A program made the translations under genes and the position numbers. The notes under the pieces are model-generated. The model made no database searches and was not told where the DNA came from. It worked only from the letters and a program-made list of their open reading frames with translations. Shown here piece after piece: positions 26,886 through 36,844 of a stretch of DNA of 64,000 nucleotides (positions are counted from its first letter, which is position 1; every line of letters starts with the position of its first letter). The DNA is from Bin80 sp965219915. GTDB taxonomy: Bacteria > Bacteroidota > Rhodothermia > Rhodothermales > Bin80. The DNA lies in assembly GCA_965219915.1 (NCBI GenBank), contig OZ244794.1:3162001-3226000 (forward strand), given 5' to 3'.

Positions 26886-28163
26886 CTAATCCTCATCGTC
26901 ATAATCTTCAGGCATCAACACAAATTCTGGGTAGGCCTCAACACCTAGTTCCGCAACATCCTGTCCAAGGCGCTCAACAGATTCTGAAACGCGTGTTCCC
27001 AGCAGGATATCAATCAGCTTCCATAACCCAAGCGAAATACCAAACACGAAAATTCCTATGGCAAGAATGCCCAAAAGCTGAACCCCAAAACTTGTACCGT
27101 CTACCGTGAAGGCAACAGCAATCGTCCCCCATATCCCAGCAAAAAGATGGACAGGGACTGCACCAACAACATCATCTATCTTGAGAACATCAAGTAGTTT
27201 TATCGCCAGTAAACAGACTACGCCTCCTACAAAGCCAATCAGGATCGCTATCCCATGATGGTTCATCGTGGGAGCTGCTGTAACGGCCACCAATCCGGCC
27301 AATGCACCATTGAGTACAGCAAACAAATCAAACCGCCCGAGTATCATACGCGAAACGGTAATTGCCGCCAAGGCACCAGCTGCCCCCGCCAAATTGGTAT
27401 TGACAAAGATGCCGGCCATAGCTGTAACATCCAAAGCTCCCCCCAATGCCAGTTGAGACCCACCGTTGAATCCAAACCAGCCAAGCCAGAGGATGAACAC
27501 ACCCAAAGTAGTAATCGGCACACTTGAGGGGGGAGTATTTTTCACGGAACCGTCTTTCCTGAACTTACCCAACCGGGGCCCTAGTATGATTGCTCCTGCA
27601 AGTGCGGCCCAGCCTCCTGTACCATGCACGATGGTAGAACCGGCAAAATCAGAAAAGCCCATCTCAAATAGCCAACCTTCCCCCCAAGTCCATGCACCAA
27701 CGATGGGATAAATAAAAGCCGTCAAGGCAATCACGAATGTGAAGAAAGCCCACAATCGAATCCTCTCAGCAAGTGCACCGGACACGATTGAGGCCGCAGT
27801 AGCCACAAACACCATCTGAAAGAACCATCCCGACATCTGCGAATATCCAGAGTCCAGAACAGACTGTGTCACCCCCGTATCTCCACCAAGCAATGCGATC
27901 TCTTCCGGGGAAGCATTGAAGAAGAGCTTGAAGCTGCCAATAAAGCCCGATACATCCGTGTACATCAAGTTGTACCCAATGATGTAGTAGGCCAACCCTG
28001 CAATTGAATAGAGCCCAATGTTTTTCAAGCAAATTACAGAGGCATTCTTCGTGCGGACAGATCCAGATTCCAACATCGTAAAGCCCGCAGCCATCCACAT
28101 TACGAGAGCGCCGTAGATAAGGAAAGCGAAGGAATTAAGAACAAACTGTGTTTCTGGTACCAT
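26886..28163 (-). CDS. amt: Ammonium transporter Amt
   Basis: About 425 residues with eleven predicted helices. The conserved ammonium-pore histidines are in STIVHGTGGW and VPVHLFAGIWG, and MWMAAGFTMLESGSVRTKN marks helix one/two. It moves ammonium or ammonia across the inner membrane. Start: GTG at 28169 or ATG at 28163. No glnK/PII gene is adjacent, which is unusual since the two are commonly paired. The C-terminal tail is acidic (MPEDYDDED). Confidence 0.95.
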   Translation of the reverse strand: MVPETQFVLNSFAFLIYGALVMWMAAGFTMLESGSVRTKNASVICLKNIGLYSIAGLAYYIIGYNLMYTDVSGFIGSFKLFFNASPEEIALLGGDTGVTQSVLDSGYSQMSGWFFQMVFVATAASIVSGALAERIRLWAFFTFVIALTAFIYPIVGAWTWGEGWLFEMGFSDFAGSTIVHGTGGWAALAGAIILGPRLGKFRKDGSVKNTPPSSVPITTLGVFILWLGWFGFNGGSQLALGGALDVTAMAGIFVNTNLAGAAGALAAITVSRMILGRFDLFAVLNGALAGLVAVTAAPTMNHHGIAILIGFVGGVVCLLAIKLLDVLKIDDVVGAVPVHLFAGIWGTIAVAFTVDGTSFGVQLLGILAIGIFVFGISLGLWKLIDILLGTRVSESVERLGQDVAELGVEAYPEFVLMPEDYDDED

Positions 28164-28169
28164 TACCAC

Positions 28170-28709
28170 TAGATTGTTTTGGTTTGATAAAAAGAGGCCA
28201 CGTCAAAATAATACAAAAAAACCAAAGCTGTGCTGCGAAACAAACCAATGACAACTGGCCAGCAAACGATTTATAGCCGTCCTGAACAGGGTATATGGGC
28301 TTTCCGAACGGTTATCTGGAATTCTTGCGAGTACTTTACCACATTAAACCCCAATCCAGCGTGCCGCGCCTCTTGTGCATCGACTTCCCCAGTGCACCTG
28401 CACTTAAGCACCCACGCAACCCTATGGAGCAGCCCGACTGGCCCCATCACACAGGGCAACATAACCGATTTAGGCCAACGTACTGCCTCAATCTTCGCAA
28501 AACTACGTCCCCATTCCCCTAATAGAACCTCCAGTCAACTCACAAATACGGCTTACTTGCTTCACACGTAGTTCTCCCAGATATCATTGCCCACTGCAAT
28601 TTCAAGTATCAATGCACGCAGGTCAATTTAGAATACTCGGACGAATACACAAATTGGACAGGCATAGTCAGGCTGAGACAAACATCGCCTGCAGTCGAAA
28701 ATCAGCAAA
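28170..28709 (-). other. Gene-free region between amt and a Tsx-like gene
   Basis: About 540 bp. The minus strand has one frame open for about 86 codons (to 28271) without a usual start for its first 20 codons; the peptide is Cys-rich and not recognisable (WVLKCRCTGEVDAQEARH). The overlapping plus-strand frame is no better. I see no terminator or RNA element. Confidence 0.3.
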
Positions 28710-29483
28710 CTACAGTCGCCAAACAATCAACAACTCAGGCCGAAATTCATTCTGGTCCTTAACACCCAACTTGTTTTTCCAATACTGGAGTTCCACACCA
28801 ATGTGAATCCAGTTTGGTGACCCAAAGGCATTCCCCACATCCCAAACGAATTGTGGCTGCGCCAATATCCACGCCTCACTCTTCGTACCAAAATCCGTCT
28901 GATCCACTGCACCTATATACTCAGCATGCCCCATGAAGGAGAAGGACTGCCCCCCAATGTTCATGACCTTGAGCCAACTGACATCAAACATGAACCCGCT
29001 TGTAGTCCGAAGTGGCTCGTTGCTATGGTCTCTCATGGCTGTAAAATCGGTGTTCACAAAAATGAATCCCGGTATCTGCCAGGAAAGCCGCAGACCTGGA
29101 AGGGTCTTGAGTACATTCGCATCCCCATCGAAATTCAAACCAACAACAACAGAAACGTCCTGGATTGGCCCCACCTTCATGTTCGTGCCAAAGAGGCTGC
29201 TTAAACTAAGCGTAGGATACCACTCGCCGTAAAACTCCTTGTCATTGAACCCGTCTTGCTCTACATCATCCAGAAAATCAATGAAGAAAAAACTGCTTCC
29301 AAGCTTCCAGGCACCTGCATGCTGAAACGTCAGTATCCGAGTTGCGTGAGACTGGCCCGAGAACGGGTTCTTCAGACTGCCATACTGGAATTGAAATTCC
29401 ATTTGTGCAGAGGCCGGAAAGTAACTGAACCCAGAGAGGATAGCAGCAACTGCGATACCTGCGAAAAAACGCTTGTAATTCAT
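28710..29483 (-). CDS. Outer-membrane Tsx-like / DUF5020 beta-barrel
   Basis: About 257 residues from the ATG at 29483, which begins a good signal peptide (MNYKRFFAGIAVAAILSGF... cleaved after ASA); the frame itself opens 69 nt earlier. The mature part has alternating strands ending in an aromatic C-terminal strand (RPELLIVWRL). Features like AWKLGSSFFFIDFLDD and FYGEWYPTLSLSSLFG match the nucleoside-channel Tsx/DUF5020 group. It probably sits in the outer membrane and transports small solutes. It lies downstream of the NifU/Mrp genes. Confidence 0.75.
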   Translation of the reverse strand: MNYKRFFAGIAVAAILSGFSYFPASAQMEFQFQYGSLKNPFSGQSHATRILTFQHAGAWKLGSSFFFIDFLDDVEQDGFNDKEFYGEWYPTLSLSSLFGTNMKVGPIQDVSVVVGLNFDGDANVLKTLPGLRLSWQIPGFIFVNTDFTAMRDHSNEPLRTTSGFMFDVSWLKVMNIGGQSFSFMGHAEYIGAVDQTDFGTKSEAWILAQPQFVWDVGNAFGSPNWIHIGVELQYWKNKLGVKDQNEFRPELLIVWRL

Positions 29484-29591
29484 TTTTCTATGTATACGTC
29501 TCTGATGAAAGCAAAGGGCTCCTAACGGCCAATTTATGAACTTATGGATCAAGTTTCCGGCACTCAGAAGGTGGTACCATTTTATTGCACC

Positions 29592-29846
29592 CTATACAGA
29601 CTCAACCCTCAGAATCTGGGGCACAGCATGTTGGAGTGCCTGCTCTATACCCGCACGTAACGTCATACTGCTCATAGGACAGCAACCACATGCACCAAGC
29701 AGTTCAAGTTCGACAACCATATCGTCTGTAATTCTACGCAAACGAACCTCTCCGCCATCAGCTATCAGATATGGTCGAATGGAGTCAAGTCCATCCTCAA
29801 TCCGCTTACGGAGCTCGGCATCAGTGTTTGGGTGGTATGCAGACAT
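29592..29846 (-). CDS. NifU C-terminal domain Fe-S scaffold
   Basis: 84 residues, a stand-alone NifU C-terminal (Nfu) domain. IRPYLIADGGEVRL and the Fe-S cysteines in LLGACGCCPMSSMTLRAGIE are diagnostic. It should carry a [4Fe-4S] cluster for delivery to apoproteins. It starts 14 nt after the mrp stop on the same strand, linking two Fe-S carrier proteins in one operon. Confidence 0.92.
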   Translation of the reverse strand: MSAYHPNTDAELRKRIEDGLDSIRPYLIADGGEVRLRRITDDMVVELELLGACGCCPMSSMTLRAGIEQALQHAVPQILRVESV

Positions 29847-29860
29847 TAAAAGAGTTAAAT

Positions 29861-30952
29861 CTACTGATATTCAATTAGCGGAGGAACTTCAGGCACCACA
29901 CTAGATACCGACAACATCTCTGCAACTCCGGCTGCAGCCTGGCGAAAAGCCCGAGCAGATGCAGTTTCCGGGTCCGCCAGAACAATAGGCGCTCCCTCAT
30001 CGCCCGAAACACGCAAGGATTCCTCCAAAGGAATCCTACCTAACAAAGGTACACCGGTTTCGGATGCAAGGTATTCTGCCCCTCCCTCTCCAAAGAGGAA
30101 GTATTTCCGGTCGGGTAAATCCGGTGGGCTGAACCAGGCCATATTCTCCACGATACCTAACACGGGCACATTTACTTTCTCAAACATAACCAATCCTTTT
30201 CTTGCATCCGCAAGTGCGACCTTCTGCGGTGTTGAGACAATAACAGCACCGGCCAATTTGACGGTCTGAACAATCGTCAATTGGATATCTCCCGTTCCGG
30301 GCGGCAAATCCAGAAGCAAAAAATCAAGCTCGCCCCACTCAGTGTCATTGAGGAATTGCCGCACAGCCCCGGAAACCATAGGCCCACGCCAGATTACGGC
30401 CTGAGAATCATCAACCAGCAGCCCCATAGACAACACATGAACGCCATGTTTGACCAACGGAATAATCTTTCGCTGAGAATTGACACGTGGCTTACTACCT
30501 TCCAAGCCGAACATTACCGGAATACTTGGACCATAGATATCCGTATCCACGAGTCCTGTCCGATACCCCTCTGCTGCAAGTGCCACCGCCAAATTCACAG
30601 CCACAGTGCTCTTGCCAACACCCCCCTTTCCCGAAGCAATCGCAATCATATGCCGTGCTCCAAGCCTGATCTTATGCCCTCTTCCTTTTGAATGGATTAA
30701 ATCAATGTTAACGTCTACATCCTGTCCAAACGTGTTCAGAATAACCTCTTTGCATCGCCCCGCAACTTCACGGGAAAACGCCGTTCCAGGCTGGGTAATG
30801 TTCAATTTAAACGCAACTGTGCGACCATCCACAGTTAGATCCCGTACTAAACCAAGCCGAATAATATCGTGATCTCGATCCGGGTCATTTACCTTGCTGA
30901 GCGCCTGATAAACTGCCTTGCGCTTGATAACCTGATTGCCCATGCTTTTCAT
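29861..30952 (-). CDS. mrp: Mrp/ApbC-type Fe-S carrier ATPase
   Basis: 363 residues. An N-terminal MIP18-like (DUF59) domain (about 10-85: ALSKVNDPDRDHDIIRLGLV) is followed by a deviant Walker A GKGGVGKSTVAVNLA and the P-loop NTPase core. At the place where most Mrp proteins carry a CxxC pair, this protein reads ENMAWFSPPDLPDRKYFLFG, without cysteines; this form is common in Bacteroidota. It should help assemble or transfer Fe-S clusters. NifU follows after 14 nt. The ATG overlaps the stop of a 57-residue upstream ORF. Confidence 0.92.
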   Translation of the reverse strand: MKSMGNQVIKRKAVYQALSKVNDPDRDHDIIRLGLVRDLTVDGRTVAFKLNITQPGTAFSREVAGRCKEVILNTFGQDVDVNIDLIHSKGRGHKIRLGARHMIAIASGKGGVGKSTVAVNLAVALAAEGYRTGLVDTDIYGPSIPVMFGLEGSKPRVNSQRKIIPLVKHGVHVLSMGLLVDDSQAVIWRGPMVSGAVRQFLNDTEWGELDFLLLDLPPGTGDIQLTIVQTVKLAGAVIVSTPQKVALADARKGLVMFEKVNVPVLGIVENMAWFSPPDLPDRKYFLFGEGGAEYLASETGVPLLGRIPLEESLRVSGDEGAPIVLADPETASARAFRQAAAGVAEMLSVSSVVPEVPPLIEYQ

Positions 30953-31122
30953 TGGAGACTAAACCACCATCCACTGAATAAATGATGACCTGCCCGCATT
31001 TCGAGTCGCTTGCCGTCACAACTCACAAGTATCTGGCCCATTGTAAGCAACGACTGCACCGTATTCATAACCAGAGAAACCATACAGGTTAGTCCCCATT
31101 TGTCGACCGTGAACCTAGACAT
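30949..31122 (-). CDS. Possible 57-residue ORF upstream of mrp
   Basis: ATG at 31122, ending in a TGA that overlaps the mrp start codon (ATGA). The peptide (MSRFTVDKWGLTCMVSLVMN, later GHHLFSGWWFSLQ) has one weakly hydrophobic stretch and no recognisable family. Coupling geometry is the only support; it may be chance. Confidence 0.2.
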   Translation of the reverse strand: MSRFTVDKWGLTCMVSLVMNTVQSLLTMGQILVSCDGKRLEMRAGHHLFSGWWFSLQ

Positions 31123-31232
31123 CCACACAATACCTCACGCCGCCCGTATGGCCAGTCACAGTGCAACTATAAAGTCTCTTGATTGTGCAGTTCTATCTGC
31201 ACAAGACCGACAACAGCTCCCCCGACTGTTCA

Positions 31233-32207
31233 TTACCACAGGTTACCATCCCTCAGAATTTTCAACCCAATACCATGGCGTAATCCCCACTTGCTTATGG
31301 TGATTGACCTCTGGGCGAGTCTATGCATGAGCTCAAAGCAAATCAAACAGGCTGCTGGAAATACATCCGAACGCCCCCTGAGTTTTCCAGGATTCAAAGC
31401 AAGTACGTCAGAATCCTCCATCTGAACCAAGATTTCCACCCAACCCCTCACTTGGGGAAGCGTGAGCTTTCGCGCATGTTCTCCGGTCTTCCTTAAACGT
31501 TCCCACTGTGCGCGTAGCGGGCCCGTCGTTATTTGAATCTCGCCGCTAACCAGTGCGTGATGTAAATCCAGCAGGAGTCGATGTGTGTCCGAGGTGCCCA
31601 CCAGACTGTAGTTGTCTTGCTGTGGAGCAATTGAATCGGCAAACAGCTTTCGAGTAAATCTCTTGGCTGCTTCCAATTCGCTCGGTTTGGGAGGTTGACA
31701 GGAAAAAAACCGTTCGGTAATACGTACGGAACCAATATTCAGACTTAAGCTCTTATGGACCACTCCCTGGGAAGTACCCCTGACAATTTCTGTTGAACCT
31801 CCTCCAATGTCACAGGTGACGAGGTTGCCGTTAGCGCGGGGCAATCCAGCAATAGCACCTATAAAACTCGACTCAGCCTCTTCTTCGCCAGAAAGTATCT
31901 CGTAGTGCAGTCCGGTGCGCTCCCGAACGATATGACTCAGGGTCTTCCCAGCATCCCTGGAAGCGCTGGTACCGACCACAATACTTCGCTCTACGTCCCA
32001 CCTACCCGCGATACCCTGAAACTCCTGCAACGCCTCGATAAGTCGTTCTACAGCAGCCTCTGACAGAACACCGTTTGCATCTACTCCCTCCCCCAGTCTG
32101 ATTGTACGCTGTTGCTCCTCGAGCGGCGTGAGCGAATTCCCCGGAGCCGATTTCGAGATTAAGAGTTTTGCCGAATTTGTCCCGATGTCAATAGTTGCCA
32201 ACCGCAC
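31233..32207 (-). CDS. Ppx/GppA phosphatase family protein
   Basis: 324 residues, ASKHA fold. The phosphate loops are IDIGTNSAKLLI (residues 6-17) and VTCDIGGGSTEIV; GEEEAESSFIGA carries the catalytic Glu region. It is likely an exopolyphosphatase or (p)ppGpp phosphatase. It lacks the C-terminal HD domain of E. coli Ppx/GppA, so it is the short form. It lies upstream of mrp on the same strand, with about 280 bp between. Confidence 0.9.
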   Translation of the reverse strand: MRLATIDIGTNSAKLLISKSAPGNSLTPLEEQQRTIRLGEGVDANGVLSEAAVERLIEALQEFQGIAGRWDVERSIVVGTSASRDAGKTLSHIVRERTGLHYEILSGEEEAESSFIGAIAGLPRANGNLVTCDIGGGSTEIVRGTSQGVVHKSLSLNIGSVRITERFFSCQPPKPSELEAAKRFTRKLFADSIAPQQDNYSLVGTSDTHRLLLDLHHALVSGEIQITTGPLRAQWERLRKTGEHARKLTLPQVRGWVEILVQMEDSDVLALNPGKLRGRSDVFPAACLICFELMHRLAQRSITISKWGLRHGIGLKILRDGNLW

Positions 32208-32471
32208 GCCAAGGCCTCAAATCAAAATGGTTGAATCGGACAGTTCTTCAAGTAGTCGTGTAACGTCTTGCCTCAGGTATAGATCTCATGGCCAAATCTA
32301 CCATTGAAATCCGGGATCGGGGCAACTAAAGGGTGAGAAATGTTTAAACTAGCGACTGGACATATGGAATTGGTTGCATTACGCGCCATCTAATCGGTAC
32401 AATTATGAATCAACTCTCTCTGGATCATCATCAGATCGCGCGGATGTTCACCCACCAAAAGAGTGAACTGG

Positions 32472-33821
32472 CTACGGCACTGGCGCAGGAGCTTTTGCCG
32501 ATGAATCAATAATCGTAATCTCCGAACCTTCCTCCCGGATATCAAACAGGGCTACCCCCCATCGTTCCTGATTATCTGGCGCGCGCGCGTTCCAATGCTC
32601 AAAAGAGTGGGACCCGTCTGATTCGTAATGCAGTACATAAGTCCCCGGTTCCAGGATTAGAACTTTAACAGCTTTTCGGTTTTTTTGAGCTCCACCGGCA
32701 GGCACTGAGTTCTCGTATGTCATCTCCCATACGGTACGTGCCTCCCCGTCGTCCTCCAACTGCTCTAACCATGCAAAATCATATCCGTTGTTAGGCCCTG
32801 TTATCTCTCCCATGGCATGCAGCATCACGGGCGTTGTCCTGCTTATCATAAAGGTAGTCTCCCATCGTGCGTCATCACCAACTTGCATAAAAGCGATCAC
32901 CGGCTCGTCCTGCATCCACGGATCAAACGTGGTAATCCGATCGCGGGTAGGACTACTCAGATTTATTCCCCATCCATCGGGATCGTACGGAGGATTCGCT
33001 TCCCAACTACCGTAGTTATGACGGCTATCCGTAGCCACAGAAGCCCGATATATCCCCGGCTGCATCCCGACCTTACCCTCATAGACTCGGTTTTCCTGTG
33101 CCCCTCCGGCCCATTCTGTATTATCTCTGGATAAATACCAAACCACCTGTCCAGAGACCGCATCCTCAATCATTGAATAGTCAACCGTGCGGAATCCATC
33201 ACCGCTGCTCAATTGTCCCATAGCCTGAATCTCGAGCTCTGCCGGACGCAAAACCTCAAAATAGTATTCTTTCTTTTCATTCCGCCCCATAGCCGTAGCC
33301 TCCCAGATCTTCTCGCCCGAATCCATTCTTAACACGCCTGCTATGGGTTGCAGTGCATCCCCGTTCTCTGAACTTTGAATCATCACACGCCATTTTCGTT
33401 TATCATCCCAGAACGGGGCCCTTGAGCGTTGCAGGAGCTGACCGTATGACGCAAAATTTAGCGTGTATATACCTGCTTCCAAAACAAGCTGGTCCCCTTT
33501 TACATGAGCGAGCGAACCTTCCTGTAGAGCATTGGAATTATCCATCTTCCAAATAACGTCCCCAGTATCGTCACGTGTAATCCAGGGATATGCAGCTAGG
33601 CCCATCTCTCCTGAACGACGCTCGTCAATTGAACCAGTCGCATCAATTTCAACTGTGATGCGCTCTGAGACTCGAAAACTCTGTTGCCTCAGTTCACGAA
33701 CGTCAAGCTTCGTGAAAACAATTGCTCCACGTGGAGAAGGCGGACCGGAAAAAAGTCTTACAACTACGAAAAAACCTAACAGCAACAGTACGATGACTTG
33801 CAATCGACTCCGTGAACTCAT
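32472..33821 (-). CDS. Exported triple-repeat protein of unknown function
   Basis: 449 residues. The N-terminal helix (LQVIVLLLLGFFVVVRLFSG) is an uncleaved anchor or signal. The rest holds three related beta-rich units, roughly 35-150, 165-300 and 305-435. Their shared pattern is a Trp strand, GGAQxNR (clearest as WAGGAQENR and PAGGAQKNR), PGIY or PGTY, and then a D..H...W ..P....WG ending. I recognise no named domain. It is divergently transcribed from the SpoIIE-phosphatase gene copy, with about 150 bp between, so the two may work together, for instance as an envelope ligand or signal for that phosphatase (inference). Its 5' part is duplicated at 35.17-35.49 kb. Confidence 0.7.
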   Translation of the reverse strand: MSSRSRLQVIVLLLLGFFVVVRLFSGPPSPRGAIVFTKLDVRELRQQSFRVSERITVEIDATGSIDERRSGEMGLAAYPWITRDDTGDVIWKMDNSNALQEGSLAHVKGDQLVLEAGIYTLNFASYGQLLQRSRAPFWDDKRKWRVMIQSSENGDALQPIAGVLRMDSGEKIWEATAMGRNEKKEYYFEVLRPAELEIQAMGQLSSGDGFRTVDYSMIEDAVSGQVVWYLSRDNTEWAGGAQENRVYEGKVGMQPGIYRASVATDSRHNYGSWEANPPYDPDGWGINLSSPTRDRITTFDPWMQDEPVIAFMQVGDDARWETTFMISRTTPVMLHAMGEITGPNNGYDFAWLEQLEDDGEARTVWEMTYENSVPAGGAQKNRKAVKVLILEPGTYVLHYESDGSHSFEHWNARAPDNQERWGVALFDIREEGSEITIIDSSAKAPAPVP

Positions 33822-35165
33822 TTTTTCTCACTATTATTCGCAATGATACCTTCGTTACTACGGATGTCCGAGTAGCAAAGTTGCCCCCTGGGACCCCACG
33901 AAATGTAACAAAACTTGCCCATTCTGGGTAATGGAATGAGCGTCCTTCTGGTAGTATAAGCTTGAAGCAGTTTGCCTAACATTCTTTCCAAAACGGCCCT
34001 CTTCTCAGTATTCAAACGCTTCTGGCGCTGGCTGCCACTCATTGGGTTTCCGCTGCTGTTTATCGGCACAACTGTCTTTGCTTTTCTTGGGGGATTGGAT
34101 GAATCCTCTACGCTATTCCAGAGAATAGCTCATCATGCAGCACTGGTCCTGTGCTTTCTGTGCTTATGGATTGCCGTGGCCCGCCTGGTCCAGAACTCTC
34201 GTCCTACGCCTATTCAGACCTTCTGGCAGTCAATTCTGGCTATCCTGGGCATTTCGGTTGCAGCATTTCTGGCATTACAGATACCGGGCGGTTTTATAGA
34301 TACCACTCCAGCTGCCTCCATCGTCCACGTAAAGAGCGCCCTTTTGAGTGTGCTCTTGGCAGGTCTAAGTTTTTTTGTAGTCCATCGGCTTGGTCTCTTG
34401 GTTCGCTTTCGACGCACCCGAAGGAGTGAGCGCAATTGGCGCCTTATGCTATTATTTATCGGGATTGTCTTCCTGATCGCAATTCCCGAAAATCATCAAT
34501 TTGCACCCAATTTCATTTCGTCTAGTAATCTTTATTATATCCTTTTCATCTTATCTTTCCTTGGCGCGATTGTCTTCATTCTGATGAATTCAATTCGTCT
34601 GGCATGGATCGTGGGTTTGTCGCTCACGGAAAAAGGAGCTGCGATCGGGCTAGGGGCCCTAACCGTGGGATTGCTTGTTTGCGTGATACTTGCTACTGTG
34701 GTTAATCCTGACGCATCTTTCGTTAGCACGACCTTTTCACTGCCCCGTCCTTTTCTGCGATTCTACAGTTCCTCACTTACTGTCGCGACAGTACTCTTCC
34801 TGCTTTTCGGACTCATCTATGCACTGACCTCAGTGCTATCCCTGATCTTCCATTTGCCAACTACAGGAGAATACAGGAGAAGTACAGACTAAGTGGCCGC
34901 CATGCAAACGCTTGCTGGATTGCTACGCGGAGTGGTTGAATCCGAGAAACTACATCATTGGGCGGTTTCTACACCGATCGAGTCTGGACACGCAAATACG
35001 GCTTGGCTCACGGTAAAGAACCTTGAGTCTGGATCGCTGGCCCCCCACATTGTGGCTTCATGTAATATTGAAAGTGAGCGCATAAATGAATGGTGTGATG
35101 TCACCGCAATCCATAATACGATCGTACAGACACGCGAACCCGTATTAATCCAGGACAGGCTCATC
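33494..35165. repeat. Tandem duplication, copy A (about 1.67 kb)
   Basis: This unit runs from inside the exported-protein gene, through the divergent promoter, to inside the GAF region of the phosphatase. The same order of sequence recurs at 35166-36844 with substitutions and small indels, so the event is old. The junction between copies lies near 35160-35166. Confidence 0.9.
33972..35165 (+). pseudogene. Truncated copy of the GAF-SpoIIE phosphatase
   Basis: Copy A of the downstream phosphatase. The TTG start (33972) and eight-helix membrane region are intact, but a TAA at 34890-34892 stands where the full copy has GAA (36569-36571), ending the protein at residue 306. Homologous GAF sequence continues in frame to about 35165 and then breaks into antisense exported-protein sequence, so no PP2C domain exists. 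A membrane-only product could still be made. A GTG at 34893 could in theory restart the GAF part. Confidence 0.85.
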
Positions 35166-35494
35166 CCCTACTACATGGGCGAGCGAACCTTCCTGTACAG
35201 CATTGGAATTATCCATCTTCCAAATGGCCTCCCCAGTATCGTCGCGTGTAATCCCAAGTATATACAGCCAGCCCCCATCTCTCCTGAACGACGCTCGTCA
35301 ATTGAACCAGTCGCATTAATTACAACTTTGATGCGCTCTGAGACTCGAAAACTCTGATGCCTAAGTTCACGAACTTCAAGCTTCGTGAATACAATTGCTC
35401 CACGTGGAGCAGGCGGACCGGAAAAAAGTCTTACGACTACGAAAAAACCTAGCAGCAACAGCGCGACAACTTGCAATCGACGCCATGAACCCAT
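35166..35494 (-). pseudogene. Truncated, frameshifted copy of the triple-repeat exported protein
   Basis: The first about 72 residues (MGSWRRLQVVALLLLGFFVV, VSERIKVVINATGSIDERRS) are close to those of the 449-residue protein at 32.5-33.8 kb. After SGEMG a frameshift changes the reading frame; homologous codons (WKMDNSNA) continue in another frame up to the duplication junction at about 35166. The remaining repeats are missing. A 107-residue membrane-anchored stub could be made but is probably non-functional. Confidence 0.85.
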
Positions 35495-36844
35495 TTTTTC
35501 TCACTATTATTCGCAATGACACCTTCGTTACTGCGGATGTCCGGGTAGCAAAGTTGCCCCCTAGGCCCCCGCGAAATGTAACAAAACTAGCCCATTCAGG
35601 GTAATAGATTTAGCGTACTTCTGGTAGTATAAGGTTGAAGCAGTTTGCCTAACATTCTTTCCAAAACGGCCCTCAGCTCAGTATTCAAACGCTTCTGGCG
35701 CTGGCTGCCGCTCATTGGGTTTCCCTTGCTGTTTATCGGCACAACTGTCTTTGCTTTTCTTGGGGGATTGGATGAATCCTCAACGCTAGTCCAGAAAATA
35801 TTTCACCATGCAGCACTGATCCTGTGCTTTCTGTGTTTATGGATCGCCGTTGCCCGCATGGTCCGTAACTCTCGTCCCACCCCTATTCAGACCTTCTGGC
35901 ATACAATTCTAGCTATTCTGGGCAGCTCATTTGCGGCATTTCTGGCATTTCAGATACCGGGAGGATTTATAGATGGTTCTCCAGCTGCCTCTCTCGTACA
36001 CGTAAAGAGCGCCCTCTTGAGTGTGCCCTTGGCGGGTCTAAGTTTTTTTATAGTCCATCGGCTTGGTCTCTTGGTTCGCTTTCGACGCACCCGAAGGAGT
36101 GAGCGCAACTGGCGCCTCATGTTAATATTCATCGGGGTTGTTTGCCTGCTCATGATTCCATTACATCTACATACCCAATTCGAAATCAATTTTGGTCCGT
36201 ATGGACAGCTTCTTGACATCCTTTCCCTCTTATCTTCCATTACGGCGATTGTATTCATTCTGATGAATTCAATTCGTCTAGCATGGATCGTGCGTCTGTC
36301 GCTTGGAGAAAAAGGAGCCGTGATTGGGCTGGGGGCCCTAATCGTGGGATTGCTCGTTTGCGTGATATTAGCTGCTGCGATTAATTTTGACGCAATTTTC
36401 GGGAGTACGACCTTATCGCTGCCCTATGATTTTCTGCTATTCTACAGTGCCCCACTTTATGCCGCGACAGGACTCTTCTTGCTTTTCGGACTCATCTATG
36501 CACTTACCTCAGTGCTATCCCTGATCTTCCATTTACCAACCACAGGAGATTACAGGAGGAGTACAGACGAAATGGCTGCAATGCAAACGCTTGCTGGCTT
36601 ACTGCGCGAAGTGGTAGAATCCGAGAAATTACATGATTGGGCTGTTTCTACACCGATCGAGTCTGGACACGCAAATACGGCATGGCTTACGGTGCAAAAC
36701 CTTGAGTCTGGATCGCTAACCCCACACATTGTGGCTTCATGCAATATTGAAAGTGAGCGCATAAATGAATTGTGCGATGTCACCGCAATCCATAATTCGA
36801 TCGTACAAACACGTGAGCCCGTGTTAATCCAGGACACACTCATT
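35166..36844. repeat. Tandem duplication, copy B
   Basis: Second copy of the unit at 33494-35165. It starts inside the exported-protein stub and ends within the GAF part of the intact phosphatase gene (homology ends near CAGGACACACTCAT, about 36844). Copy B keeps the intact phosphatase; copy A keeps the intact exported protein. Confidence 0.9.

Noticed and set aside
28230..28571. 113-codon plus-strand ORF upstream of amt
   Set aside because: No ribosome site, unlikely composition (many Thr, Ser, Cys, His) and no family likeness.
34893..35357. 154-codon ORF as a separate GAF protein
   Set aside because: It is the post-nonsense part of the truncated phosphatase copy running into antisense sequence of the duplicated neighbour.
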